DNA from: Alphaproteobacteria bacterium
Lineage (GTDB): Bacteria; Pseudomonadota; Alphaproteobacteria; Micropepsales; Micropepsaceae
Assembly (NCBI GenBank): GCA_021325375.1
Contig: JAJPHG010000020.1
Location: 157,580 to 221,579, forward strand
DNA length: 64,000 nt
Reading direction: 5' to 3'
The notes beneath the pieces are model-generated. The model was not told where the DNA came from. It did no database searches and saw nothing but the letters and a program-made list of their open reading frames with translations. The translations under genes and the position numbers were made by a program. This document shows, one piece after another, positions 47,004 through 55,612 of this stretch; positions within the stretch are counted from its first letter, which is position 1, and every line of letters starts with the position of its first letter.

Positions 47004-47516
47004 CTACTGCATCGACGCCGTGCCCTGTTCGGTGCATTGCTGCCCGCTGTCGTTCGCGAACACACCCTGGAATGCGAGGTAATGGGCGACGCCTTTCTTG
47101 TCGATCTGGCCGTACATCGCGTTGAAGGGTTGCCCGCCGATGGTGAAAGTGGTCGCGGTATTCGAATAGGGGCTCTTGTTCGAGCTGGGCGTCTGGGTGA
47201 CCGGGTTGCCGAGCGTCGCGTTCACCGAGCCGGTGATTTGGAAGATCTCCAGATCGCCGCTATTGTCGAAGCCGGTGATCGTGACGTTGCCTTTCGTCGG
47301 GCTGAACGTCGCCTGGTACAGCGACTGCTTGAAGCTGCTGCCGCTCGAATCGATTTCGTTCAGGTAGTTGTTGCCAAGCCCCGCGGTGGAGAAATTGTAG
47401 GTGCCGGTGAGCTGGCAGAGCTTCGTCACGGTGACGACGTACTTGCCTGAGATCGTCTGTGCCGATGCCGGCGCGCAGAACAGCGCGGCGGCTATCACGA
47501 GTGCCATGCGTTTCAT
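47004..47516 (-). CDS. small secreted protein of unknown function
   Basis: Unrecognised 170-residue protein with a clear signal peptide (KRMALVIAAALFCAPASA). The mature part is rich in Thr, Ser, Asn and Gly and looks all-beta (YVVTVTKLCQLTGTYNFS, GNVTITGFDNSGDLEI), with two Cys that may pair. AGGGGC supports ATG 47516. It converges on the MFS gene with four bases between stops. A family cannot be named; it may be a lipocalin-like or exported structural protein. Confidence 0.72.
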   Translation of the reverse strand: MKRMALVIAAALFCAPASAQTISGKYVVTVTKLCQLTGTYNFSTAGLGNNYLNEIDSSGSSFKQSLYQATFSPTKGNVTITGFDNSGDLEIFQITGSVNATLGNPVTQTPSSNKSPYSNTATTFTIGGQPFNAMYGQIDKKGVAHYLAFQGVFANDSGQQCTEQGTASMQ

Positions 47517-47669
47517 GAAATGCCCCTATTCGCTTAGGTTTGAAGCTCCCCTGTTTCCAAGGCTAACATCCTCGCCGCGTCCGGCGATAGCGCGCGATGA
47601 CGACAAAGTGAAAACGCGCCGCTTGCCGTCGTCCTTACGGTGAATGCGCACAACCGCAAGGGGCGTTCC

Positions 47670-48974
47670 ATGCCGCGCACGATCTTCATTACGATTGCGT
47701 TCATGTTGGCGGCCGCGTCGGCACGGGCCGACGCGACGTTCCGCGGCGATCTCGCCCATAGCGGCGTCTATCCGGACAGCGCCGTCGCAGCGGCGCCGAA
47801 GCTCGCCTGGCAATTCCGCGGCAAAGGCCGCTTCATCGCCTCGCCGGCGTTGAGCGGCGGCGTCGTCTATGACGGCGCCACGGACGGTTTCCTCTACGCG
47901 GTCGACGCCGCGAGCGGCGCGCTCAAATGGAAGTTCCGCACCGGCGCGCGCATCGTAGCCTCACCGGCGGTTGCGAACGGCCTCGTCTACACCGAAAGCT
48001 ATGACGGGAATTTCTACGCCGTCGACGCGACGAGCGGGATGCTCAAATGGAAGTTCGCGACGGGCGGCGAGCGGCGCTTCGCGGCCACGCATCTGCACGG
48101 CATGCTGCCGGAAAGCGAGACGATGCCCGATCCGTTCGACTTCTATCTCTCCTCGCCCGCGGTGTGGGAGGGCACGGTGTTCTTCGGCAGCGGCGACGGC
48201 AACGTCTATGCGCTCGATGCGGCGAGCGGCGCGCTCAAATGGAAATTCGCGACCGGCGACGTGGTGCATGCCTCGCCCGCGCTCGCGGACGGCACGCTCT
48301 ATATCGGAAGCTGGGACACGTATTTCTACGCCATCGACGCCGCGACCGGCAAAGAGAAATGGCGCTTCAAGACCGGCGACGACGCGCAGAACCACAACCA
48401 GACCGGCATCCAGAGCTCGGCCGCGGTCGTGGACGGCGTGGTCTATTTCGGCTGCCGCGATTCCAATCTCTATGCGCTCGACACAGCGACGGGACGCAAG
48501 CTGTGGGCGTACAACAACAAGGGCTCATGGGTGATCGCCTCGCCCGCCGTGAAGGGCGGCAAGGTCTACGCCTCGACCGCCGACACGGGCCGGTTCTTCG
48601 CGCTCGACGTGAAGACGGGCGCGGAGCTCTTCGCGCTCGACTTCAAGCATTGGCCGATGTTCTCCTCGCCGGCGCTCGCGGGCGGCTATGCTTATATCGG
48701 CTCGCATAGCGGCAAGCTTGTCGCCATCGACCTGGCCGGCCGCGCCGTCGCCTGGCAATTCCAGACCGACGGCGCGCGCAACGCGCCCGCCGCCGACACA
48801 GCCCCCGACGGCACGCCGAACTACGACGCAGTGTTCTCGGAGAACTTCTATGACGACATCGTAGCGGGCACCGACCACCTCATGCGCAGAGCCATCCTGT
48901 CGTCGCCGGTGGTGGGCGACGGTGAGGTGATCTTCGGAAGCAATGACGGCAGTCTCTACGCCCTGAAAGGATGA
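47670..48974 (+). CDS. exported PQQ-type beta-propeller protein
   Basis: A 434-residue protein with a signal peptide (RTIFITIAFMLAAASARA) followed by seven or eight blades of the PQQ/quinoprotein repeat. Each blade reads like FYAVDATSGMLKWKFATG and is joined by ASPAV-type strands. No PQQ-binding or calcium site is obvious, so it may be a structural propeller like BamB rather than a dehydrogenase. The AAGGGG site supports ATG 47670. It is divergent from the gene at 47004-47516 over 153 bases. Confidence 0.88.
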   Translation: MPRTIFITIAFMLAAASARADATFRGDLAHSGVYPDSAVAAAPKLAWQFRGKGRFIASPALSGGVVYDGATDGFLYAVDAASGALKWKFRTGARIVASPAVANGLVYTESYDGNFYAVDATSGMLKWKFATGGERRFAATHLHGMLPESETMPDPFDFYLSSPAVWEGTVFFGSGDGNVYALDAASGALKWKFATGDVVHASPALADGTLYIGSWDTYFYAIDAATGKEKWRFKTGDDAQNHNQTGIQSSAAVVDGVVYFGCRDSNLYALDTATGRKLWAYNNKGSWVIASPAVKGGKVYASTADTGRFFALDVKTGAELFALDFKHWPMFSSPALAGGYAYIGSHSGKLVAIDLAGRAVAWQFQTDGARNAPAADTAPDGTPNYDAVFSENFYDDIVAGTDHLMRRAILSSPVVGDGEVIFGSNDGSLYALKG

Positions 48975-49023
48975 TCACGCGCTCGCCGACAGCGATGGAT
49001 ACAAACGGACGCCCAAGTCCAAT

Positions 49024-49656
49024 CTACACCTGATGAACCAATAGCTTAAGCACAAGAACAAGCTTGCCTAGTTGCGCAGGTTCAAGGGACAAATCCAACC
49101 CACCGTGAACTACGCCATTTCGCATTTTCGCAATCTGTCTGAGATTGTCTGCGTCATCGGGCGTGACATAACCATGGGTGGCGAGCACTTCGACCAGCCG
49201 TCCAGGCGTCTGTGGTCGAGCCAAATTGCTAGGAAGCAACAACCTTCCCAGTGCCTCAAGAGTAGCCCAAGCCAGAAGCAAACCCGCGGTCAGTTGCCCC
49301 GAATTAAGAAGCGTCTCCACGTCTGCTACATTCTTTTCAATGCTTTGCTTTGAAACAACGTCGATATTTTTCGCCGGATCGGGCCCAGTGATAGGGATGA
49401 CGACCAACTCCCATTCGTTCTGGGACGAAACTTTTTTTCGCAATGCTTCCAATCTCTGGCGAGAACTCACACCTTCATGCGTTATTTCCAAAACCAGCTT
49501 TTTGTCCTCCCGAACTGCAATTGCATCAGGAGACATACCTTTTAGGAACATCGGCAGTATTTGCTGAGCAGGCTCAACAAACACGTCATAGCCTTGAGAA
49601 CGAAGGTCCGCCGACACGCCTTCAAGGACCGTACGCTCTTGTGTTGCGGTACTCAT
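49024..49656 (-). CDS. PD-(D/E)xK-like nuclease domain fused to a HEPN domain
   Basis: A 210-residue protein of two parts. Residues 1-90 look like a restriction-endonuclease fold: GYDVFVEPAQ, then SPDAIAV (P43-D44) and KKLVLEITHE (E57). The usual final Lys is Thr59, so nuclease activity is uncertain. Residues 115-210 are helical (AGLLLAWATLEALGRLLL) and carry R179-N-x3-H184 in MRNGVVHGG, the RNase motif of HEPN domains. The base composition is clearly lower in GC than the host. The start overlaps the RusA-like stop (ATGA). I infer a role in phage or plasmid defence. Confidence 0.75.
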   Translation of the reverse strand: MSTATQERTVLEGVSADLRSQGYDVFVEPAQQILPMFLKGMSPDAIAVREDKKLVLEITHEGVSSRQRLEALRKKVSSQNEWELVVIPITGPDPAKNIDVVSKQSIEKNVADVETLLNSGQLTAGLLLAWATLEALGRLLLPSNLARPQTPGRLVEVLATHGYVTPDDADNLRQIAKMRNGVVHGGLDLSLEPAQLGKLVLVLKLLVHQV

Positions 49657-50075
49657 TTCAGACCCTCGTGTATTTCGTCGCTTATACGAACGAACAACAA
49701 TGGCTTTTCTTCGCTAAGCGCATGTTCCAGAACCGGGCTAGGCGAACTAAAAGAAAATATTCTTCCAGGTTCAAATTTCTGCACGACAACCCGTTCCACC
49801 TGATGATCGTCCAAATAGATATGTTTACTGCAGGCATCGAGCACCAATTTGATAATATTATCAACGTCCCCTTCCATTTCATCTGCTGGAAAGTAATATA
49901 ATGTCACGCTCACCCGCCGCTCGGTCGCAAAGTGGTATTCCGGCAACGCACTTTTGCTAGCCTCGCGAACGCGCGTCTTCCACTGCTCACGCGAATCGGC
50001 ACGATCACTTTGAGCAGAAACCGGTGTGCCCTTAACCACGAACTCGATAGGAAATATTGGTTCGAGTTCGTTCAC
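49653..50075 (-). CDS. RusA-like Holliday junction resolvase
   Basis: A 140-residue protein with the RusA core: VKGTPVSAQ near residue 14, then EGDVDNIIKLVLDAC and HIYLDDHQVERV. D70, D72, K76 and D90 match the spacing of the catalytic residues of E. coli RusA. Such enzymes cut four-way DNA junctions and usually sit in prophages, which are absent here. The start is GTG 50073-50075, overlapping the stop of the SDR gene (GTGA); the stop overlaps the next gene. Low GC marks it as acquired together with the HEPN partner. Confidence 0.85.
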   Translation of the reverse strand: MNELEPIFPIEFVVKGTPVSAQSDRADSREQWKTRVREASKSALPEYHFATERRVSVTLYYFPADEMEGDVDNIIKLVLDACSKHIYLDDHQVERVVVQKFEPGRIFSFSSPSPVLEHALSEEKPLLFVRISDEIHEGLK

Positions 50076-50824
50076 ACGTGTTGCCCGCCATTGATGTGCA
50101 GCTCGGCGCCGGTGACGTAGGTGGATTGGTCCGTGCACAGATAATAGATCGCCTTCGCCACCTCCTCGGGCAGGCCGAGACGGCGCAGCGGGATCGTCTC
50201 GACGATCTTCTCGGTGCCGGGCGACAAGATCGCGGTGTCGATCTCGCCCGGGGCGATGGCGTTGACGCGCACGCCCAGGGGTCCGAAATCGGCGGCCATC
50301 TCGCGCGTCAGGGCGGCGAGCGCTGCCTTGCTGGTGGCATAGGCGCTGCCGGCGAAGGGGTGCACGCGGCTGCCGGCGATCGAGGTCACGTTGACGATGG
50401 CGCCCTGCGCGGCGGCGAGCTCGGCGCGCAGGCCCTGCGCCAGCCATATCGTCGAGAAGAAGTTCACCTCGAAGACCGCGCGCCACGCCTCCATCGAGGT
50501 GTTCAGCGTGTCGAGACGCGCGCCCTCGTCCTTGGGCGAGATCGCGGCGTTGTTCACCAGCGCGTCGAGCTTGCCGCCGATGAGGCGCTCGCGCATCTCG
50601 CCCACCGCGCGCAGCGTGTCGCGCGGATCGGCGAGGTCGACCTGGATGTGGTCCTCGGGCCCCGCGGCCCAGGGACAGTTCTCCGGGAACGCATGCCGCG
50701 AGCAGGTGATGACGCGCCAGCCCGCGCTCGAGAAGCGCTTGACGGTCGCGTGCCCGATGCCCCGGCTGGCGCCGGTCAGGATCAGCGTGCGGCGTTCTTC
50801 GTTCGCGGGGTGCGCGGTGGTCAT
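50072..50824 (-). CDS. short-chain dehydrogenase/reductase
   Basis: A 250-residue classical SDR. The NAD(P) motif is TGASRGIG (18-25), NNAAIS follows, the catalytic Tyr-Lys pair is in YATSKAALAAL, and INGGQHV ends the chain. The Arg after the glycine motif (CSRHAF) suggests NADP preference. Codon use is GC-rich and host-like, unlike the two genes coupled behind it. The substrate is unknown. Confidence 0.93.
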   Translation of the reverse strand: MTTAHPANEERRTLILTGASRGIGHATVKRFSSAGWRVITCSRHAFPENCPWAAGPEDHIQVDLADPRDTLRAVGEMRERLIGGKLDALVNNAAISPKDEGARLDTLNTSMEAWRAVFEVNFFSTIWLAQGLRAELAAAQGAIVNVTSIAGSRVHPFAGSAYATSKAALAALTREMAADFGPLGVRVNAIAPGEIDTAILSPGTEKIVETIPLRRLGLPEEVAKAIYYLCTDQSTYVTGAELHINGGQHV

Positions 50825-50872
50825 GGCGTGAGCCTAGGGCAAATTGTGATCGGTTGGAATTACAAACAAACC

Positions 50873-50998
50873 TGTCATGGCCCGCGACTGCGGGCCACCC
50901 AGCTGACGCTTGCTCTTCCTACGGAAAAAGGAACTCGGAGCGAGCTGGCCTCAATGTACAGAACCCACCTGGGTGGCCCGCAGTCGCGGGCCATGACA
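50873..50998. repeat. double-palindrome repeat element, copy 2
   Basis: A 126-base element with 30-base terminal inverted repeats (50873-50902 and 50969-50998). The palindrome centre reads GCGACTGC on the left and GCAGTCGC on the right, so both ends changed together relative to the other copies. The inner CACGCGGAG inverted repeat is missing; a shorter unrelated centre replaces it. It lies upstream of the SDR gene. Confidence 0.9.
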
Positions 50999-51047
50999 TT
51001 GGGTTTGATTGAATCAACTTGAACGCAACGGCTTCAGCAGGCGGCCG

Positions 51048-52703
51048 TCATCCTGTCGCGGGCGTCGACGGCAGGAAGGTCTTGATCCGCTCGACGCGGC
51101 GCAGCGTCGCCTTGTTGACGATCTCGATCCTGGAGAGCTCGATCGCGGCCTCGGCAAAGCGCTTCCGCGCGACGAGGAAGTCGACATAGTCCAGCACGTC
51201 GGCCTCCTTGGTCTTTCCCGACGTCAGCGCGGCACGGAAGGCGCGCTCGGCCGCCTCGTGGTCGCCGCGCGCGACGTGGAGCAGCGCCGCGCGGCGGTAG
51301 GGCTCGCGCGAATTGCGCGTCGCGTCCGACCAGCGCCGCAGCGCGAGCATCGCGTCGTCCCAGCGCTCCAGCGCCTCGAGCGCGTCGACATGCACGCGCA
51401 GGATCGCGGGCGATTTGGGGAACTTCTCGACCAGCGCCTCGAGGCGCGGCAGCGCCTGGGCGCCCTCGCCGCGCGCGATGGCGATGCGCGCCTCGATCAG
51501 CTCGCTGCGCCAGCTCGCGGCGGAGGCCGGAAGCTTGCCGATCGCCGCGCGCGCCTCGTCGAAACGCCGAAGCTTCAGGCACAGCTCGGCATAGAGCACC
51601 GCCGCTTCCGGATCGAGCTCGTCGACGTGGCGGATCGGCTCCAGAAGCTCGGCCGCGCCGATGCGGTTCTGCGCCGCCAGCTCCTCTTCCGCCTCCTCCA
51701 GCCGCTGCTTGACGTCGGCCGGCGACATCGTGCTCGCGCCCGGCATGTAGGCGTCGAGCATGCGCTCGACGTTGAGGCGGATCAGCGACGGGCGGACATG
51801 AACCTGGTCTTCCTCCCAGGCCTGGGCGCGGTCGCTCATCACCACGCTCTCATAGGACGGGAAATAATCGATATGATCGTGCGCCGCGGCGATGTGCTCG
51901 GCCGCCGTGCGCAGCACCGCCTTGGAATAGGAATTGATCACCAGCACGTCGCCGGCGGTGTGCGTCGTGCCCAAGGGAACCGGCGAGACCGTGAGCAGCA
52001 CGCGCTGATCCGCGCGGCCGTGGCGCTTGAGCAGCGCGAATGAGGCTTCCAGCGAGCGCAGCGTATCGTGGAAGTCCAGCACGTGAAGCTCGAAGCGGTC
52101 GGCATAGCGCGCCACCAGCATCCTCGGCGGTGTGCGGTTCAGATACGTCCCCGTCTCGCGGTCGAACCACAGCTCGCTCAAGCCCAGAGTCATGATCACG
52201 ACGCGGCAGTCGACGACGCGGCGCGTCACGTCGGTGATGGCCTTGCGGTACGCCAGGATGCGCTCGCGCGGCGCCGGACGCACGAGGATATGCGGCTCGA
52301 CGAAGCGCCCCGCCGCGACCTCGAAGATGTGCTTCTCCGGATCGAAGGGATGGGCGGGATCGAGCGCCCAGGTGAGCTCGTTCTCGATCGAGACCACGCC
52401 GTAATTGTTGAGCACGCCGTTGCCCAGCGGGTCGACGGACTGGTCGGGCCAGGCGAGCTGCGACGTCGCGACGTCGAAGCCGCGCGCCGCGAGCTCGCGC
52501 TCGACGTTGCGCGCGAAGCACGAGCCCATGGTGAACACCTTCTCGCGCGGCTCGAAGCGGAATGAGGGCGCGAAGGCCGGGCGGCACAGGGGCTCGATGC
52601 GGTTGGTGTCTTCCGTGCGGCGCGACGGCCATTCCGCGAAGGGATTGGAGCGCAGGTTCGCGATCGCTTCGGTGCCGCTGAGGATCTTGAGCGGCATGGT
52701 CAC
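51048..52703 (-). CDS. GSCFA domain protein 3 with C-terminal TPR-like repeats
   Basis: A 551-residue protein. The N-terminal GSCFA domain has MGSCFARNVERELAARG (59-75) and LGLSELWFDRETGTYLNRTPP. From about residue 330 a helical region of tetratricopeptide-like units follows (AAVLYAELCLKLRRFDEARAA, then YRRAALLHVARGDHEAAERAF). GTG 52703 overlaps the stop of the cation transporter (GTGA); ATG 52697 is the alternative start. It is related to, but much more distant from, the tandem pair at 41426 and 42986. Members of this type are often linked to surface polysaccharide genes. Confidence 0.88.
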   Translation of the reverse strand: MTMPLKILSGTEAIANLRSNPFAEWPSRRTEDTNRIEPLCRPAFAPSFRFEPREKVFTMGSCFARNVERELAARGFDVATSQLAWPDQSVDPLGNGVLNNYGVVSIENELTWALDPAHPFDPEKHIFEVAAGRFVEPHILVRPAPRERILAYRKAITDVTRRVVDCRVVIMTLGLSELWFDRETGTYLNRTPPRMLVARYADRFELHVLDFHDTLRSLEASFALLKRHGRADQRVLLTVSPVPLGTTHTAGDVLVINSYSKAVLRTAAEHIAAAHDHIDYFPSYESVVMSDRAQAWEEDQVHVRPSLIRLNVERMLDAYMPGASTMSPADVKQRLEEAEEELAAQNRIGAAELLEPIRHVDELDPEAAVLYAELCLKLRRFDEARAAIGKLPASAASWRSELIEARIAIARGEGAQALPRLEALVEKFPKSPAILRVHVDALEALERWDDAMLALRRWSDATRNSREPYRRAALLHVARGDHEAAERAFRAALTSGKTKEADVLDYVDFLVARKRFAEAAIELSRIEIVNKATLRRVERIKTFLPSTPATG

Positions 52704-53620
52704 GCCACCATCGACGGCTGCGGCGCCTCGACGCCCAAGGGGTCCTGGTGGATGATGACTTCGGCGTGCGGGAACGCGGCGCAGAGGCGGTGCTCGACCT
52801 CATCGCTGACTTCGTGCGCGCGCATCAGGCTCATCTTCGGATCCAGCTCGATATGGAACTGGATGAAGGCGTGCACGCCGGCCGCGCGGGTGCGCAGGTC
52901 GTGCACGTTGCGCACCTCGTCATGCGCACGGATGATGGCGACGATCTTCTCGCGGTCGGAATCGGGAAGCTCGCGGTCCATGAGCTGGTCGTAGCTCTGG
53001 CGGAACACGCCCCAGGCGCTGGCGATGAGCACGGCCGCGACAAGGATCGCGATGATCGGATCGGCCACCTGCCAGCCCAGTCCCCAGGCGAGGCCGATCG
53101 CCACGATCACGCCCACATTGGTGGCGATGTCGCCCAGATAGTGGATCTTGTCGGCGCCGATGGCGAGCGAGCCCGTCCGCGCGACGACGTATCTCTGGTA
53201 CATCACAAGCCCAATGGCGCACACCGTCGAGAACACCATCACCGCCAGCGCCATCGGTCCGCGCTCGACCGGCTGCGGCGCGATGAGCCTGTCCGCGGCC
53301 TGGAACAGCAGGAACGTCGCCGAGCCCGCGATGAACGCGCCCTGGGCGAGGCCCGCGAGCGGCTCCGCCTTGCCGTGGCCGAAGCGGTGCTCCGCGTCCG
53401 CCGGCGTCAGCGCCGAGCGGATGGCGAAGAGGTTGAGCGTCGAGGTGAAGAGATCGAGCGCGGAATCCGCGAACGAGGCGAGCACCGCGACCGAGCCGCT
53501 CGCGAACACCGCGAAGGTCTTCAGGATCACCAGCAGCGCCGACACGCCGAGCGAGGCCAGGGCCGCGCGGCGCATGATCCGCGCATTGTCCTCGAAGCGG
53601 GCGTCCTGGCCTGAGGTCAC
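52700..53620 (-). CDS. cation diffusion facilitator transporter
   Basis: A 306-residue CDF/FieF-like exporter of divalent metals (zinc, iron, cadmium or manganese). Six membrane helices precede a cytoplasmic C-terminal domain. Metal-site residues appear in [10 protein letters not shown] and HYLGDIATN, and the C-terminal domain has the [22 protein letters not shown] strand and a final VIIHQDP. It starts at GTG 53620, overlapping the pdxH stop (GTGA). Order pdxH, CDF, GSCFA implies one transcript. Confidence 0.92.
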   Translation of the reverse strand: MTSGQDARFEDNARIMRRAALASLGVSALLVILKTFAVFASGSVAVLASFADSALDLFTSTLNLFAIRSALTPADAEHRFGHGKAEPLAGLAQGAFIAGSATFLLFQAADRLIAPQPVERGPMALAVMVFSTVCAIGLVMYQRYVVARTGSLAIGADKIHYLGDIATNVGVIVAIGLAWGLGWQVADPIIAILVAAVLIASAWGVFRQSYDQLMDRELPDSDREKIVAIIRAHDEVRNVHDLRTRAAGVHAFIQFHIELDPKMSLMRAHEVSDEVEHRLCAAFPHAEVIIHQDPLGVEAPQPSMVA

Positions 53621-54243
53621 GGGAACAGTCTTTCCGTGCGCCAGGGCTTGCCGGGCGCGTCGCGGCGGTAGACCAGCCGGTCGTGCAGGCGGAACGGACG
53701 GTCGCGCCAGAACTCGATCTCGAACGGCGCGATGCGGTAGCCCGACCAGTAGGGCGGACGCGGCACGGTCTTGAGCGCGTATTTGGCCGCGTATTTCGCG
53801 ATCTCCTTCTCGAAGGCGAAGCGGCCTTCCATCGGGCGCGACTGCGCCGACGCCCAGGCGCCGATCTGGCTGTCCTTCGGGCGCGTCGCGAAATAGGCGT
53901 CGGCCTCTTCGTCGCTGACGCGCACGACGCTGCCCCGTGCGCGCACCTGCCTGCGCTGAGTCTTCCAGTGCAGGCAGAGCGCGGCAAAGGCGTTGCTCGC
54001 GATCTCGCTGCCCTTGGCGCTTTCGGTGTTGGTATAGAAGACAAAGCCGCCCGGCCCGGCATCCTTCAAGAGCACCATGCGCACGTTCGGGCGGCCTTGC
54101 GCGTCGACGGTCGCGACCGACATCGCGTTCGCCTCGTTGGGCTCGGTCTTCCTGGCCTCTTCCATCCAGGCGTCGAACAGCGCGAAGGGGTCGTCCCTGA
54201 CGCTGATCCCGCCGTCGTCCACATGCCCGCCGATGTCGCTCAT
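53617..54243 (-). CDS. pdxH: pyridoxamine 5'-phosphate oxidase
   Basis: A 208-residue FMN enzyme that oxidises pyridoxamine or pyridoxine 5'-phosphate to pyridoxal phosphate. Signatures: [43 protein letters not shown], and the C-terminal [26 protein letters not shown]. The ATG at 54243 gives a short acidic leader. Its neighbour dnaJ/cbpA usually lies divergent next to it; here vapBC and a Sel1 gene intervene. Confidence 0.97.
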   Translation of the reverse strand: MSDIGGHVDDGGISVRDDPFALFDAWMEEARKTEPNEANAMSVATVDAQGRPNVRMVLLKDAGPGGFVFYTNTESAKGSEIASNAFAALCLHWKTQRRQVRARGSVVRVSDEEADAYFATRPKDSQIGAWASAQSRPMEGRFAFEKEIAKYAAKYALKTVPRPPYWSGYRIAPFEIEFWRDRPFRLHDRLVYRRDAPGKPWRTERLFP

Positions 54244-54288
54244 GGGGGTTCGGATAGCACCTTCGTTTTGCGCACGGAAGCGGCTTGA

Positions 54289-54699
54289 CTAGGTAAGGGC
54301 CCGAATATGACCCGAGAGGTCGGATCTGCGCTCCGCGAGCCCCAAGAAGCGCTTGTCCGCCGTGACGGCGTAAGTGTCCTGTCGCAGCGCCAGGGCGAGA
54401 TAAAGACAATCGTAGACGGGATGGGACAACTCCGCCGCTAGCCGAAACGCGTTCTCCAGATCGTCATCGGCAGCGCTTACGGCGATAGGAACCGAGCACA
54501 ACCGTTTCAACAGATCCTGCGCATCGGGCAGACCCAGTTCGCGACGCATGACGTATTTCCACAATCCGTTGGCGGCTTCCGTGATCCAAATGCCGGGCGC
54601 CGCCAGTTCTGTGGATGCGAGGAGGGCTATCGCAGCGGGACTACCGGCCTCGGGAACGACCCATTTGAGCGCGATCGACGCGTCGACAACCACCGTCAT
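54289..54699 (-). CDS. vapC: PIN-domain toxin, VapC family
   Basis: A 136-residue PIN-domain ribonuclease toxin. The acidic quartet is D6 (VVDASIALKW), E41 (ITEAANG), D97 (VYDCLYLALA) and D115 (TADKRF). It would cleave a tRNA or rRNA when free of its antitoxin. The start overlaps the antitoxin stop (ATGA), the usual arrangement. It lies between pdxH and the dnaJ region, whose order is otherwise conserved. Confidence 0.93.
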   Translation of the reverse strand: MTVVVDASIALKWVVPEAGSPAAIALLASTELAAPGIWITEAANGLWKYVMRRELGLPDAQDLLKRLCSVPIAVSAADDDLENAFRLAAELSHPVYDCLYLALALRQDTYAVTADKRFLGLAERRSDLSGHIRALT

Positions 54700-54929
54700 C
54701 GCTCGTCACGGGCCTCTCTGATCAGATCCTCAGATGGAGTGAACTTGCGTCCCCGCAATTTCTCACGAAGCTTGGCGGCTTCTTCGAGAAATTCCTTTAC
54801 GTTCGGCTTCAGATTCTCTTCGAGAATTGCGCGTGCTTCGGCTTCGGCACTTCGGCTGTTGCCAGCCGCGCGCTTTTCCAATGCGATAGCGACCGTGTCG
54901 GGCACGTCTCGGACGAGCAGATCAACCAT
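54696..54929 (-). CDS. vapB: antitoxin of the VapB/FitA type
   Basis: A 77-residue antitoxin with an N-terminal ribbon-helix-helix (VDLLVRDVPDTVAIALEKRA) like FitA plasmid-stability proteins and a charged C-terminal tail that would wrap the toxin. ATG 54929 is the first start giving the RHH. It overlaps vapC by four bases and probably represses its own promoter in the 74-base gap before the divergent lipoprotein gene. Confidence 0.9.
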   Translation of the reverse strand: MVDLLVRDVPDTVAIALEKRAAGNSRSAEAEARAILEENLKPNVKEFLEEAAKLREKLRGRKFTPSEDLIREARDER

Positions 54930-55003
54930 GACCGATAATACCACGTGGAGATATCCCGCACAAACCGCTGCGCAACCTCGCTTTCCATGATATCGGGTAT
55001 TCC

Positions 55004-55552
55004 ATGAAGCACATATCGGCCTTCGCTTTCGGTGTCGCCGTCCTTGCGGGTTGCGCATCTTCCGATGAGCCCGTGCAGACCAAGGCCGTGTTCGACACGG
55101 GCGTGGCGGCGTATGACGCCAAGGACTACGCGAAGGCGTTCCAGATCTTCTCCTCGATCGACGACCGCGATCTGGCGGCGATGCGCAACGTCGCGCTGAT
55201 GCTACGCAAGGGACAGGGCACGGCCAAGGACCCGAAGGCGGCGGAGCTGATGTACGCGCGCGCGGCGCAGGGCGGGCTCGCCACCGCCGCGGCCGATCTG
55301 GGCGAGATGCTGCTCGACGGCGAAGCCGGTCCGCCGGACCCGAAAGCGGCAGCCCCCTGGCTTGCGGGCGCGGCGGGCGCGGGCCATCCCATCGCAGCCT
55401 TCGAGCTCGCCCAGATGCTCGAGGCCGGCAACGGCGTGCCGAAGGACCTGGCCGAGGCGCGCAAGCTCTACCAGCTGGCGGCCGATAGCGGCATGGACGA
55501 GGCGAAGAAGCGCCTCGACGCCCTGCCCCCGGCCGCGACGCCCAAGCCTTAG
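55004..55552 (+). CDS. Sel1-repeat lipoprotein
   Basis: A 182-residue protein with a lipoprotein signal (FAFGVAVLAGCASS, lipobox LAGC) and three or four Sel1-like repeats (AELMYARAAQGGLATAAADLG, APWLAGAAGAGHPIAAFELA, ARKLYQLAADSGMDEAKKRL). Sel1 lipoproteins serve as protein-interaction scaffolds in the periplasm. It lies 60 bases upstream of the dnaJ-like gene on the same strand. Confidence 0.88.
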   Translation: MKHISAFAFGVAVLAGCASSDEPVQTKAVFDTGVAAYDAKDYAKAFQIFSSIDDRDLAAMRNVALMLRKGQGTAKDPKAAELMYARAAQGGLATAAADLGEMLLDGEAGPPDPKAAAPWLAGAAGAGHPIAAFELAQMLEAGNGVPKDLAEARKLYQLAADSGMDEAKKRLDALPPAATPKP

Positions 55553-55612
55553 CAAGCCGGCCGCGTAGTCCCTATATTGGCGACGGGCGATTCAGCGCCC
55601 TCAAGAGAGACC

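Noticed and set aside
54930..55003. Operator for the VapB antitoxin in the gap before the lipoprotein gene
   Set aside because: GATATCCCG and GATATCGGGTAT hint at symmetry but no clean inverted repeat can be drawn.
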